This document shows, one piece after another, positions 7,274 to 14,702 of a DNA stretch of 15,151 nt. Numbering within the stretch: position 1 is the stretch's first letter; each line of letters begins with the position of its first letter. The position numbers were made by a program, and so were the translations under genes. Under the pieces are notes generated by a model, which was given only the letters and a program-made list of their open reading frames with translations, was not told where the DNA came from and ran no database searches. The DNA lies in assembly GCA_019313725.1 (NCBI GenBank), contig JAFDAT010000097.1:14177-29327 (forward strand), read 5' to 3'. The stretch is from Deltaproteobacteria bacterium. Lineage in GTDB: Bacteria > Desulfobacterota > Desulfobacteria > Desulfobacterales > B30-G6.

Positions 7274-7302
7274 CCTATAGGTTGAAATAAAAAACAGCGC
7301 AA

Positions 7303-7373
7303 GGTTCATAGCGGGGGTTGCATTGTACCAGAGTGGGGATGTAAACCCCGCCATGAACCGAATAGCTCTTTTT
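7303..7373 (+). terminator. Long imperfect hairpin with T run after the ACAD gene
   Basis: Left arm ggttcatagcgggggtt (7303-7319) is the near-perfect complement of aaccccgccatgaacc (7344-7359), with one mismatch and one bulged G; the loop is 24 bases. A ctcttttt run follows about 7 bases later. It could end the permease-ACAD transcript before the second Lrp gene, although the gap between stem and T run is wider than typical. Confidence 0.45.
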
Positions 7374-7415
7374 CCGATAGGAAGTGCAGCGTTAAAAGAT
7401 ATGAAAAGGTTGCCA

Positions 7416-7886
7416 ATGAAAGAAGCCATAGATGATATGGATTTACAAATCATAAAGCTTCTGGAAACAAACGGGAGAATGCCGAATACGGAGTCGGCTA
7501 AAAAGCTCAAAACGTCGGAAACAACTGTTCGAAAACGAATAAAGCGCCTCATTGATACCGGCCTTATCAAAATTGTGGCCATAAGAAACCGTGCCAAGCT
7601 TGGGTATGATTTAAGTGGTAATATAAGAATTACGGCGGATACCAAAAAAACGAAAAATATTGCTTTCCATTTGAGCGAATTGGATCAGATATGGTATGTT
7701 GCCCAGTTGGCTGGTTATGACGAGTTTGATGTCGAGTTTAGCGTAAGGTCACAACACGATCTGCTGGTTCTACTTGACAAAATAAACAAAATAGATGGTG
7801 TCATAAGCACAAGGCCTTCGATTCGACTGCGATTGGCGAAGCATATGGGAGAGTTTATGGCAAAGTTTGGATCGGATAAAAATTAG
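7416..7886 (+). CDS. Lrp/AsnC-family transcriptional regulator 2
   Basis: A 156-residue regulator with an N-terminal winged helix-turn-helix (TSETTVRKRIKRLIDTGLI) and a C-terminal RAM-type domain. It is a strong paralogue of the regulator at 3332: the stretches VAIRNRAKLGYDLSGNIRIT and LLVLLDKINKIDGVISTRPS are near-identical in both. I placed the start at ATG 7416 (MKEAIDDMD) because it aligns with the start of the first copy and has AAAAGG just upstream. The frame is open back to 7323, but that extension runs through a hairpin and has no counterpart in the paralogue. It lies between the permease/ACAD block and the truncated methyltransferase gene. Likely targets are its own promoter and the adjacent uptake genes; the ligand is unknown. 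Confidence 0.9.
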   Translation: MKEAIDDMDLQIIKLLETNGRMPNTESAKKLKTSETTVRKRIKRLIDTGLIKIVAIRNRAKLGYDLSGNIRITADTKKTKNIAFHLSELDQIWYVAQLAGYDEFDVEFSVRSQHDLLVLLDKINKIDGVISTRPSIRLRLAKHMGEFMAKFGSDKN

Positions 7887-7991
7887 GGGCAAGCGAATCA
7901 ATTCTCCGCCACAATATTGCTAAAAAAGAAAATCAAAAATCAAGGGAGGCAGACGACATGAACCAGGATTTGGGCGATAGCAGACAGCAGA

Positions 7992-8903
7992 TTGCCGGTA
8001 GCTGAAAGCATCGAAAAACCCGAACTGGCCGCCGAAGCGCAGTTGAAAGTGATTCAATCGTGCGATTTTGACGGCCTTGAGGTGATGTGGGACTGGTTGT
8101 CCCCGGCTGAAGCGCTTGGGTGTGAGATACAGATACCGGAGGTGGGCGCACCCATCACCATGAACCATATTATCGAAGATCATGCGTCTTTGACAAGACT
8201 TCAGGTTCCTGATATTAAACGTGACAATCGTTTGCAAAGCTCCGTCAAATCCGCCCAGATCTTAATCGATAAACTCGGCAAAGAACGGTATCTATACTGC
8301 ACTGCCGTAGCGCCGTTTACATTGGCCGGTGAGATCAGAGGGGTTGAATATCTCATGCGCGATTGTTTTAAAAACCCCTCGCTGGTGAGCGACCTTCTCC
8401 AATTTACGACCGAAGTGCTGACCGGCTACTATGAATATTTGACAACCCTTGACGTGGACGGAATTTTTATTTGTGATCCGACCGCTTCCGGTTCGCTGAT
8501 ATCCCGAAAAGTATTTGACAAGTTTGCCAAACCTCATATCAGTACAATTGCCGATCTGGTCAAAAAAGCCGGCAAACATGCGATTATACATATTTGTGGG
8601 GACATCTCGGATCGGCTGGAAAGCATCATGGATATCGACCATGACGTGCTTTCGGTCGATTCGTACGTGGACCTTGAATATGCCAAGCGTGTAATCGGCG
8701 AAAAAGTGGCAACTCTCGGCAACATCGATGTAGCCAATACATTGTTCATGGGGACACAACAGCAGGTAAAAGATGAGATCCTGACGTGTGTGAAAAAGAC
8801 CGGCAGCCGGGGCCACATCTTGGGTGGAGCCTGTGATATTGCTCCGGAAAGCCCCATGGAAAACGTAGCCATGTGGAAGCAAGCTATTAAAAGTATTCGG
8901 TAG
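7992..8903 (+). CDS. URO-D/MtaA-type methyltransferase, N-terminally truncated (possible pseudogene)
   Basis: The frame encodes about 303 residues of the uroporphyrinogen-decarboxylase superfamily branch that includes corrinoid methyltransferases (MtaA, MtbA, MtvB). The zinc-site pattern is present: H200-I-C202 in IIHICGD and C281 in GGACDIAPESP. Against the intact paralogue at 12702, the segment CDFDGLEV corresponds to FGFDAAIV about 40 residues further in, so the N-terminal strand-helix region is missing. The only start in frame is a TTG at 7992 without a ribosome site. A good GGGAGG plus ATG occurs at 7958, but it reads 15 codons in another frame and stops at 8005. A small deletion with frame loss is the simplest explanation. 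It may be inactive, or translated poorly from TTG. The frame is open only back to 7962. Confidence 0.75.
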   Translation: MPVAESIEKPELAAEAQLKVIQSCDFDGLEVMWDWLSPAEALGCEIQIPEVGAPITMNHIIEDHASLTRLQVPDIKRDNRLQSSVKSAQILIDKLGKERYLYCTAVAPFTLAGEIRGVEYLMRDCFKNPSLVSDLLQFTTEVLTGYYEYLTTLDVDGIFICDPTASGSLISRKVFDKFAKPHISTIADLVKKAGKHAIIHICGDISDRLESIMDIDHDVLSVDSYVDLEYAKRVIGEKVATLGNIDVANTLFMGTQQQVKDEILTCVKKTGSRGHILGGACDIAPESPMENVAMWKQAIKSIR

Positions 8904-8942
8904 GTCTATGGGGAGCGGGCATAATTTTACCTGCAAGACCTA
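8901..8942 (+). other. Hairpin from the methyltransferase stop codon
   Basis: taggtct (8901-8907, including the TAG stop) is a perfect complement of agaccta (8936-8942), around a 28-base loop. No T run follows. It lies between the truncated methyltransferase and the kinase gene, and could be a stability element or binding site. Confidence 0.3.
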
Positions 8943-8984
8943 TGAAAAGATGGAACAAACCGATTCAAGCGGCAATCTGAAACG

Positions 8985-10871
8985 ATGAATACGGAACCGC
9001 CGAAACCACACGCATCCTGCAAATCCAATTTTCACTGCCGGGAAATTCTGGCATGCAACCGCAAAGGGTGTCCGGCATACGATTCCAATCGGCTTTCCTG
9101 CTGGCATATCTCCGGCACGTTGTGTGACAACCATGGGGCGATCCACGGCCCCGATAAGTTCAGGGACTGTCTTATATGCCCTGTTTTTCAGTGCCACGCC
9201 GAATCGGATGTCCGGGGCTGGAACTATTTTGTATCCGATGAATTAAGCGGATTTATAAAACAGGATCTCAACACCCTGACCCTCAAAAAACTGGAAGACC
9301 ACATCCGGTTTTCGGAAGGCAATTATCGCAGGCTCTTTGAGGGTTCCAAGGATATGATTTTCATTACCGACCGGAACGGTGTTTTTGAAGACGTCAATCA
9401 GGCATGCGTCGATCTCCTGGGATACACGGACAAGCGTGAGTTGCTTGACCTTTCTTCGGTGGAGTCAATATATGCCAAGGTGACTCACTGGACGGTTTTT
9501 AAAAAGCAGATCGATCAGCATGGTTTTGTCAAAGATTTCGAAGCACAATTCAAAAGAAAGGACCGGAACCGGATACACTGCCTCATCAGTGGCCATGCTG
9601 TCCGAGGGATCCACGGTGAGATCGTCGGCTATCAAGGGATTGCCAAGGATATCACCGCTCGGATGGATGCGATTCGTAATTTTCGTCAGCGACATCGGGA
9701 GTTATGGGTGCTGAATACCGTGGCGTTTGCCATGAACCGGTCCCTAAATCTGAACAGCATTCTTTTAACGGCACTGGAAAAAGTGCTCGAGGTATTGGAT
9801 TTGTCTGCCGGGGGCATCTTTCTCATCGATACGAACCGTTCTGAATTTGTTTTGAGTGCAAAGAAAGGTTTCCCCGAAAATTCAAATGAAAATACCGTCA
9901 AGATTAAACTCCAGGATGAAGTTTTGATGCAATCCCTGGTTCGAAAGGACCTGGAACTGGAGCCTGAACCCATATTCCCTCCGTTTCGGGCGGATCTGAT
10001 GAGCGGCAGCCGGCACCTGCTATCCGGATTGACCTGTTTTCTGATTACCGCCAGAAACAAGGCCTGCGGTTTCCTGGCACTGGATGTGCCGTCAGACCGT
10101 AATATCACCGAGGGGCACGACTACCATCTGCTGGGATCCCTGGGCAACTTTCTGGGTGGTTCAATCGAAAATGCACAACTACTCGATACCATTCAACAGC
10201 ACCGCGAACAACTGAAGCGGTTGACCGCTCGATTGTTCCATTCACAGGAAACGGAACGGCGGCGTATTGCCAGGGAACTGCACGACGAGGCCGGGCAGGC
10301 CCTGACCGGCATCAACTTCACCCTGGAAAGCGCTGAAAAGTACCTTCGCGATGCTCCGGGTCCACTGAAGGATCTTATCCTCGATGTAAAAAAACAGATC
10401 AATCAGACCTATCATGAAATGCGGCGACTGTCCCATCGGCTTCACCCTGCCCTGCTGACCGACATGGGACTGGAACCGGCACTGGATGCATATCTGACCG
10501 GCGTCGCCGAGTACAGCCCCATCCAAATTGATTTTAAAATGATCGGTTTTATCGACCGGGTGTCCCCCGATATCGAAAGCGTATTGTACCGCCTGTCCCA
10601 GGAAGCACTGACCAACACTTTGAAACATGCCCAAGCGGACACTTTCAGTTTGTCTATTATCAAGGGCTACCCGCATATTATTTTTGTCGCCCGGGACAAC
10701 GGAAAAGGATTTGATCCGGATGCATTTGATGAAAACAAACAGGCCCTGGGTCTGTTGTCAATGCGGGAACGGGCAGCCATGCTCGGCGGCACCTTTCATC
10801 TCAGTTCCACGAAAGGTAAGGGGACAAAGATTCGAATTGAAATCCCGGTCAAGGAATCCAGCGATGAATAA
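8985..10871 (+). CDS. Soluble sensor histidine kinase: Cys-rich domain, PAS, GAF, HisKA_3, HATPase
   Basis: A 628-residue NarL-class sensor kinase without membrane segments, so it senses a cytoplasmic signal. Residues 12-70 hold nine cysteines (C12, C18, C24, C29, C39, C47, C62, C65, C70), including SCWHISGTLC and CLICPVFQC; this resembles the small Cys-rich 'two-CW' type domain from memory and may bind metal or an iron-sulfur cluster. Next come a PAS domain (about 105-220, ending GIAKDITAR), a GAF domain (about 240-400), a HisKA_3 helix with the phosphorylated His in RRIARELHDEAGQ, and a HATPase with N box LSQEALTNTLKHA and G box DNGKGFDPD. It overlaps the response regulator gene by 8 bases, so the pair is co-translated. 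ATG 8985 has no clear ribosome site. The neighbouring corrinoid genes suggest it senses methyl-donor or redox state. Confidence 0.92.
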   Translation: MNTEPPKPHASCKSNFHCREILACNRKGCPAYDSNRLSCWHISGTLCDNHGAIHGPDKFRDCLICPVFQCHAESDVRGWNYFVSDELSGFIKQDLNTLTLKKLEDHIRFSEGNYRRLFEGSKDMIFITDRNGVFEDVNQACVDLLGYTDKRELLDLSSVESIYAKVTHWTVFKKQIDQHGFVKDFEAQFKRKDRNRIHCLISGHAVRGIHGEIVGYQGIAKDITARMDAIRNFRQRHRELWVLNTVAFAMNRSLNLNSILLTALEKVLEVLDLSAGGIFLIDTNRSEFVLSAKKGFPENSNENTVKIKLQDEVLMQSLVRKDLELEPEPIFPPFRADLMSGSRHLLSGLTCFLITARNKACGFLALDVPSDRNITEGHDYHLLGSLGNFLGGSIENAQLLDTIQQHREQLKRLTARLFHSQETERRRIARELHDEAGQALTGINFTLESAEKYLRDAPGPLKDLILDVKKQINQTYHEMRRLSHRLHPALLTDMGLEPALDAYLTGVAEYSPIQIDFKMIGFIDRVSPDIESVLYRLSQEALTNTLKHAQADTFSLSIIKGYPHIIFVARDNGKGFDPDAFDENKQALGLLSMRERAAMLGGTFHLSSTKGKGTKIRIEIPVKESSDE

Positions 10872-11526
10872 TCATTCCATCCAAATTTTTCTGGCAGACG
10901 ATCACACCATCGTGCGGCAGGGTCTTGCCAAACTGCTTGAAGCGGAGCCTGGATTTAAGGTGATCGGGGAAGCTGAAAACGGACGGGAGGCGATCCGCAA
11001 GGTAACTGAAATGGCACCGGATATCGTTCTGATGGACATCTCAATGCCGCTGTTGAACGGCATTGAAGCAACCCGCCACATCCGCAAAGCGTTGCCACGA
11101 ACGAAAATCATCATCCTCAGTATGCATTCCCATAATCGATACATCAGCGAACTCTTCAGTATGGGGGTGTCCGGATATCTTCTCAAAGACGCCTCCGGCG
11201 ATGACATCATCAAGGCCGTCTACGCCGCGGTCAAAGGCGACACCTTTCTAAGTCCTTCCATTTCCAGCCAGGTCATCGAGGAATATATTTCACTGAAAAA
11301 AAACGCTTCCCAGGAAGATTTATACAGCAAGCTTTCAAACCGTGAGCGGGAAGTGTTTCAGATTATCGCCGAAGGTCGGTCCACAAAAGAAATCGCTGAC
11401 ATCCTCTGCATCAGCCTGAGTACCGTCAAAACCCACCGTGCCAAGATCATGGAAAAACTTGAAATCGACAATATCTCACAGCTGATCCAGTTTGCCATCC
11501 GCATTGGCATTATCAACATAGAATAA
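10864..11526 (+). CDS. NarL/FixJ-type response regulator
   Basis: A 220-residue regulator with an N-terminal receiver domain (acidic pocket D12-D13, phosphoacceptor D58 in VLMDISMP, conserved switch and Lys region ILSMHS...LLKDAS) and a C-terminal LuxR-type helix-turn-helix (LSNREREVFQIIAEG, then IADILCISLSTVKTHRAKIMEKL). The start at ATG 10864 lies inside the last codons of the kinase gene; the frame is open further upstream, but those residues are unlike a receiver domain. It is the cognate partner of the adjacent kinase. Family members bind inverted repeats as dimers; one such repeat (11576-11599) lies between this gene and the MtrH-family gene, making the downstream methyltransferase operon its most likely target. 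That link is inference from position. Confidence 0.93.
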   Translation: MNNHSIQIFLADDHTIVRQGLAKLLEAEPGFKVIGEAENGREAIRKVTEMAPDIVLMDISMPLLNGIEATRHIRKALPRTKIIILSMHSHNRYISELFSMGVSGYLLKDASGDDIIKAVYAAVKGDTFLSPSISSQVIEEYISLKKNASQEDLYSKLSNREREVFQIIAEGRSTKEIADILCISLSTVKTHRAKIMEKLEIDNISQLIQFAIRIGIINIE

Positions 11527-11575
11527 ACCCCAAGTTGCTTATCTTTTGGGAATTCATCAAAAATCATCCCCAAAC

Positions 11576-11633
11576 CGTCCAAATATCAACCATTGGACGA
11601 TAGATTCCCCCGGATTTACATGTTAGATATTAT
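11576..11633 (+). promoter_or_regulatory. Activator-type promoter candidate of the methyltransferase operon
   Basis: An inverted repeat, cgtccaa (11576-11582) and ttggacg (11593-11599), precedes a weak -35 (ttcccc, 11605-11610) and a good -10 (tattat, 11628-11633) at 17-base spacing. A weak -35 with a dyad directly upstream is the usual layout for activation by a regulator such as the NarL-type protein encoded just before. The leader to the MtrH gene would be about 90 bases. Confidence 0.45.
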
Positions 11634-11732
11634 ACGCATTAAGTACCCCGCAGCAAGACATGCCGACAAGCTCAAATCAAGTTCCTGAGGCGGATGCGCA
11701 GGCGATATTGATATCAAAATTTGGAGGGTAGA

Positions 11733-12689
11733 ATGTTTACATTAGAAACACCGCAGAAAGTGTGTGAAGTAGGCGGGGTCAAATTCGGGGGACAACCCGG
11801 TGAGTACCCCTGTGTTTGTGTCAGTTCCATATTTCAAAAAGGAGACAGGGTTTTTTCCGGCAAACGCAAGGAGGGCTTCGATGAGAAACGTGCGACGGAC
11901 CTGCTCAAAACCCAGGATCGGCTGTCGGAGGAGACCGGTGTGCCGGGTATGGCGGATATTGTCGCCAACACAGGAAATGAATTCAAGACATTCATCGATT
12001 TTGTCGTTGACACCACGGACATGCCGTTTTGCATTGACGCCTGGGTGATGAAGCCCAAACTGGTAGGAGCTGCGTATTGTGCGGAAAAAGGGTTGCTGGA
12101 CAGAATGTTCTACAACAGCCTGACGGTCTGGGAACAGAATCTGGAGACCGAAATCAGAGAAATTGCCGACATCGGCGTCAAGCATGTGCTGCTCGTTTCC
12201 TTCGACCAGGAAGACCAGATGCCCGGCGGGCGCATTACCGGCACCCAGAAACTGTTGGACGTCATCGAAAAAGTCGGCGTCGAATTTGAGAGTATTTTTG
12301 TGGACAGTTCGGTGATGAACGGTCCGGCAACGGCATTTTGCGGGGTCGCCAATCGGATGATCAAGGAAAAATGGGGATTTCCGACAGCCAGTGCTCCCAG
12401 CAACGGTTCCTACATGGACTTGAAACGGTTTACGGATAAGTGGGATTTCAAGGGATGGTCGGCAACGGATGCGGCGCTGGAGGCCCTGGCGGCATTTAAT
12501 TATCATGACATGATTTTTTCGGGACCCATGGCTGGTGCTACCCGAATATTACCGGCAGTAGCGGTAGCCGAGACATTTTTAGCTACGGCGGTATTTTCAG
12601 AAACTAATAAACTGCCTCCCAATGAAACGCACCCACTGTATAAGCTCTTTCCGGACTTTGTCGACCAACTGAAATCCCTGCAAGCATAA
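11733..12689 (+). CDS. MtrH-family methyltransferase (corrinoid:pterin methyl transfer)
   Basis: A 318-residue protein of the MtrH family (tetrahydromethanopterin S-methyltransferase subunit H type), recognisable from VGGVKFGGQPGEYPCVCVSS near the N-terminus, the FCIDAWVM and FYNSL strands, and the length of about 310-320 residues. There are no Mtr membrane subunits here, so it is a stand-alone form. In methoxyl- and methylamine-type systems such proteins pass the methyl group from a corrinoid protein to a pterin; in a bacterium the acceptor is most likely tetrahydrofolate (inference). ATG 11733 was chosen because GGAGGG lies 4 bases upstream; the in-frame TTG at 11721 would include that site in the coding region. 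The URO-D-type methyltransferase follows after only 12 bases, so they form an operon. Confidence 0.85.
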   Translation: MFTLETPQKVCEVGGVKFGGQPGEYPCVCVSSIFQKGDRVFSGKRKEGFDEKRATDLLKTQDRLSEETGVPGMADIVANTGNEFKTFIDFVVDTTDMPFCIDAWVMKPKLVGAAYCAEKGLLDRMFYNSLTVWEQNLETEIREIADIGVKHVLLVSFDQEDQMPGGRITGTQKLLDVIEKVGVEFESIFVDSSVMNGPATAFCGVANRMIKEKWGFPTASAPSNGSYMDLKRFTDKWDFKGWSATDAALEALAAFNYHDMIFSGPMAGATRILPAVAVAETFLATAVFSETNKLPPNETHPLYKLFPDFVDQLKSLQA

Positions 12690-12701
12690 AAGGAGATAAA
12701 A

Positions 12702-13751
12702 ATGTCAGCATTAACCCCAAAAGAAAGAATCCAGAAACTTTTTCGCAAGGAAGCCATCGATACCATGCCAATCTTCAGCGGAATGGGAATGGTCACCATC
12801 CAGGCCATTCAGGAAATGGGCATCCGCTTTGCCAGTGTTCACACGTCTGCCGCCAATCTGGCGGGGTCTGCCAGGACAACGGCAAAAATGTTCGGCTTTG
12901 ACGCCGCCATCGTCCCCTATGACATGTGCACCATTCCGGAGGCCCTGGGTAGAGGCATCAGCCTGTACGCGGATTCAGCCGAAGACATCCTTTATCCGAC
13001 CGTACCGAGCAAATGGGCCACGTTGGACGAGGTGGATGTGAACGATGATTTCCTTAACAGCGGGAGAATGCCCCTTGTAGACGATGCCTTTCAAATCCTG
13101 AAGTCTGAAACCAACGAAAATCTCGGCCTGGGGGCCTGGGTTCTAGGGCCGTTTACCATGGCCGGGCAGGTCATCGAACTCGATATTCTGCTCAAGGGAG
13201 TAAAGAAAGATAAGGAAAGGGTTGAGGCATTCCTGGGGAAAATGACCGAACTGGTCATTAAGGCAGCGGTACATTATGAATCACTGGGTGTTGATTACAT
13301 CACCATCAGGGAGATGGGGTCCGGTACCGACCTGCTTTCTCCACGCATGTGGAAGACACTGATCGGGCCGAATCTGACAAAGGTGTTTGATGCCATCCGC
13401 ATTCCGACGGTCAACCATATCTGCGACTCTACGGACATGATCATCGAAATGATGAACGAATGCGGGGCGGAGGCACTGAGTGTGGACCAGAAAAACAACG
13501 TGGTCGAAACCAGAAAAAAGGTGGGTGACGATGTGCTGATTTTTGGTAATTTCGACCCTTATGGCACCCTGGTTCAAATGGATGCATCCGAAGTGGAAGC
13601 AGTCATCAAAAAATGTATCGACGATGGCGTCGATGCGGTGTGGCCGGGTTGCGATTTGTGGCCGGATGTAAAGAAAGAGAATGTGGAAGCATATGTAAAC
13701 GCCATTGGTAAATATGGTCGGGAGGCAACGCCTGCCGTTGGACGCCTTTAA
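12702..13751 (+). CDS. URO-D/MtaA-type corrinoid methyltransferase
   Basis: A full-length 349-residue member of the uroporphyrinogen-decarboxylase superfamily, in the branch of zinc-dependent corrinoid methyltransferases (MtaA, MtbA, MtvB, MtoB). It starts with the usual LTPKERIQKLFRKEAID and carries the zinc-site pattern H239-I-C241 (VNHICDS) with C317 (WPGCDLW). Because an MtrH-type enzyme and a corrinoid protein are its neighbours, I infer that it is the substrate:corrinoid methyltransferase (first step) and not a coenzyme M methylase. The donor could be a methoxy compound, a methylamine or a methyl thioether; the sequence does not decide. The ribosome site AGGAG is 6 bases from the ATG. 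It shares its family with the truncated frame at 7992. Confidence 0.87.
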   Translation: MSALTPKERIQKLFRKEAIDTMPIFSGMGMVTIQAIQEMGIRFASVHTSAANLAGSARTTAKMFGFDAAIVPYDMCTIPEALGRGISLYADSAEDILYPTVPSKWATLDEVDVNDDFLNSGRMPLVDDAFQILKSETNENLGLGAWVLGPFTMAGQVIELDILLKGVKKDKERVEAFLGKMTELVIKAAVHYESLGVDYITIREMGSGTDLLSPRMWKTLIGPNLTKVFDAIRIPTVNHICDSTDMIIEMMNECGAEALSVDQKNNVVETRKKVGDDVLIFGNFDPYGTLVQMDASEVEAVIKKCIDDGVDAVWPGCDLWPDVKKENVEAYVNAIGKYGREATPAVGRL

Positions 13752-13780
13752 CGACTGATTCAACAGCCCACTAAAAAGCG

Positions 13781-13838
13781 CGTTGCACAAGGTAGGGTAG
13801 CATCCGTTTTAAACGGGCAACGTCCTAAAAGCACCTTG
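13781..13838 (+). other. Structured intercistronic segment before the corrinoid protein gene
   Basis: Nested inverted repeats are visible: caaggtagg (13788-13796) against ccta (13824-13827) and accttg (13833-13838), and the near-palindrome ccgttt-t-aaacgg (13804-13816). A second pairing, cgttg (13781-13785) with caacg (13818-13822), competes. The 117-bp spacer otherwise holds no gene. A role in processing or stabilising the downstream transcript is inference. Confidence 0.35.
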
Positions 13839-13868
13839 AACATGTAGCAAACAAAGGAGACAGGGAAT

Positions 13869-14543
13869 ATGGCTGACGAAGCAAGAGAAAAAGAGATTAT
13901 GGAAAAACTGGCTGAAGCGGTTATTGAATATGATGAAGATATGGCCAAGGAGTGGTCCGAGACCGCGCTTAGCGAAGGGGTTGAAGCGTTTAAGGCCATT
14001 ATGGACGGACTGGCGGCCGGGATGGAGCATGTGGGTGAGCTCTATGACCAGCAAGAATATTTCGTACCCGAATTGCTGATGTGTGCGGACGCCCTTTATA
14101 TCGGTCTGGATATTCTCAAACCCCATATCGACCAAGATAAGGTGAAGAAAATGGGACAGGTGGTTATCGGAACAGTCCAGGGCGATGTTCATGACATCGG
14201 GAAAAATATCATCAAGCTGATGTTCGATGTGGGCGGCTTCGAGGTGCATGACCTGGGAAGGGACGTCCCGTTGGAAAGCTTTGTTGAAGAGCAGCTGAAA
14301 ACCGATTCGGATATTGTGGCCATGTCGGCGATGATGACGACAACAATGATGGGCATGAAGAAGGTCATTAAAATGATCAAGGAAAAGAACCCCAATGTAG
14401 CAATCATGCTGGGCGGAGCGCCGGTTACCCAGGATGTGGCCAGTCTGTTCGGTGCGGACGGTTATGCCGACTCCGCCGGAAATGCCGTTCAGGAAGCGAT
14501 TAAAATGATCGGTCAGCTGAGAAAGCTACAGAAACAATCATAA
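13869..14543 (+). CDS. Corrinoid (methyl-carrier) protein
   Basis: A 224-residue two-domain cobalamin-binding protein of the MtaC/MtbC/MtvC type. Residues 1-90 form the helical cap domain (GLAAGMEHVGELYDQQEYFVPELL). The Rossmann-like B12 domain follows with the lower-ligand motif D106-V-H108-D-I-G111 (GDVHDIGKN), S153 in AMSAMMTTT, and GGAPV (182-186) near the nucleotide tail. It binds cobalamin base-off with His108 as lower ligand and shuttles the methyl group between the URO-D-type and MtrH-type enzymes. Length is normal for the family. AAAGGAGA lies 9 bases before the ATG. Hairpin-rich spacers sit on both sides, which may uncouple its level from the other genes of the operon; carrier proteins are usually needed in excess. 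Confidence 0.95.
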   Translation: MADEAREKEIMEKLAEAVIEYDEDMAKEWSETALSEGVEAFKAIMDGLAAGMEHVGELYDQQEYFVPELLMCADALYIGLDILKPHIDQDKVKKMGQVVIGTVQGDVHDIGKNIIKLMFDVGGFEVHDLGRDVPLESFVEEQLKTDSDIVAMSAMMTTTMMGMKKVIKMIKEKNPNVAIMLGGAPVTQDVASLFGADGYADSAGNAVQEAIKMIGQLRKLQKQS

Positions 14544-14554
14544 ACAAATAACCA

Positions 14555-14589
14555 CCGGTAAGCTACCCGTTCTGCTGGAACGGGACCGG
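14555..14589 (+). other. Hairpin between the corrinoid protein and activator genes
   Basis: A perfect stem, cccgttc (14566-14572) and gaacggg (14578-14584), with a 5-base loop is enclosed by a second arm pair, ccggt (14555-14559) and accgg (14585-14589). No T run follows, so full termination is unlikely. It could stabilise the upstream message or attenuate the activator gene, which is needed only in catalytic amounts. Confidence 0.55.
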
Positions 14590-14702
14590 CTTGCAGCATG
14601 TTACGAAACAGTCAAACACCCCAATCACCTGATCGGGTTCTGTTCATCGGGCAAGGGAGCGTATCTGCCGTACCCGTGTGCAACCCGAGGTAAAAAGGAG
14701 AA

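Noticed and set aside
6845..7645. Long minus-strand frame of 266 codons
   Set aside because: It lies antisense to the end of the ACAD gene and most of Lrp regulator 2, both well recognised; its translation has no family likeness and no ribosome site.
7958..8005. In-frame TGA after ATG 7958 as a selenocysteine codon
   Set aside because: Reading through the TGA gives no URO-D-like sequence and soon meets another stop; the real methyltransferase frame is in a different phase.
11742..12506. Minus-strand frame of 254 codons opposite the MtrH-family gene
   Set aside because: It is fully antisense to a recognised gene and its low-complexity His/Arg/Phe-rich translation is typical of a shadow frame.
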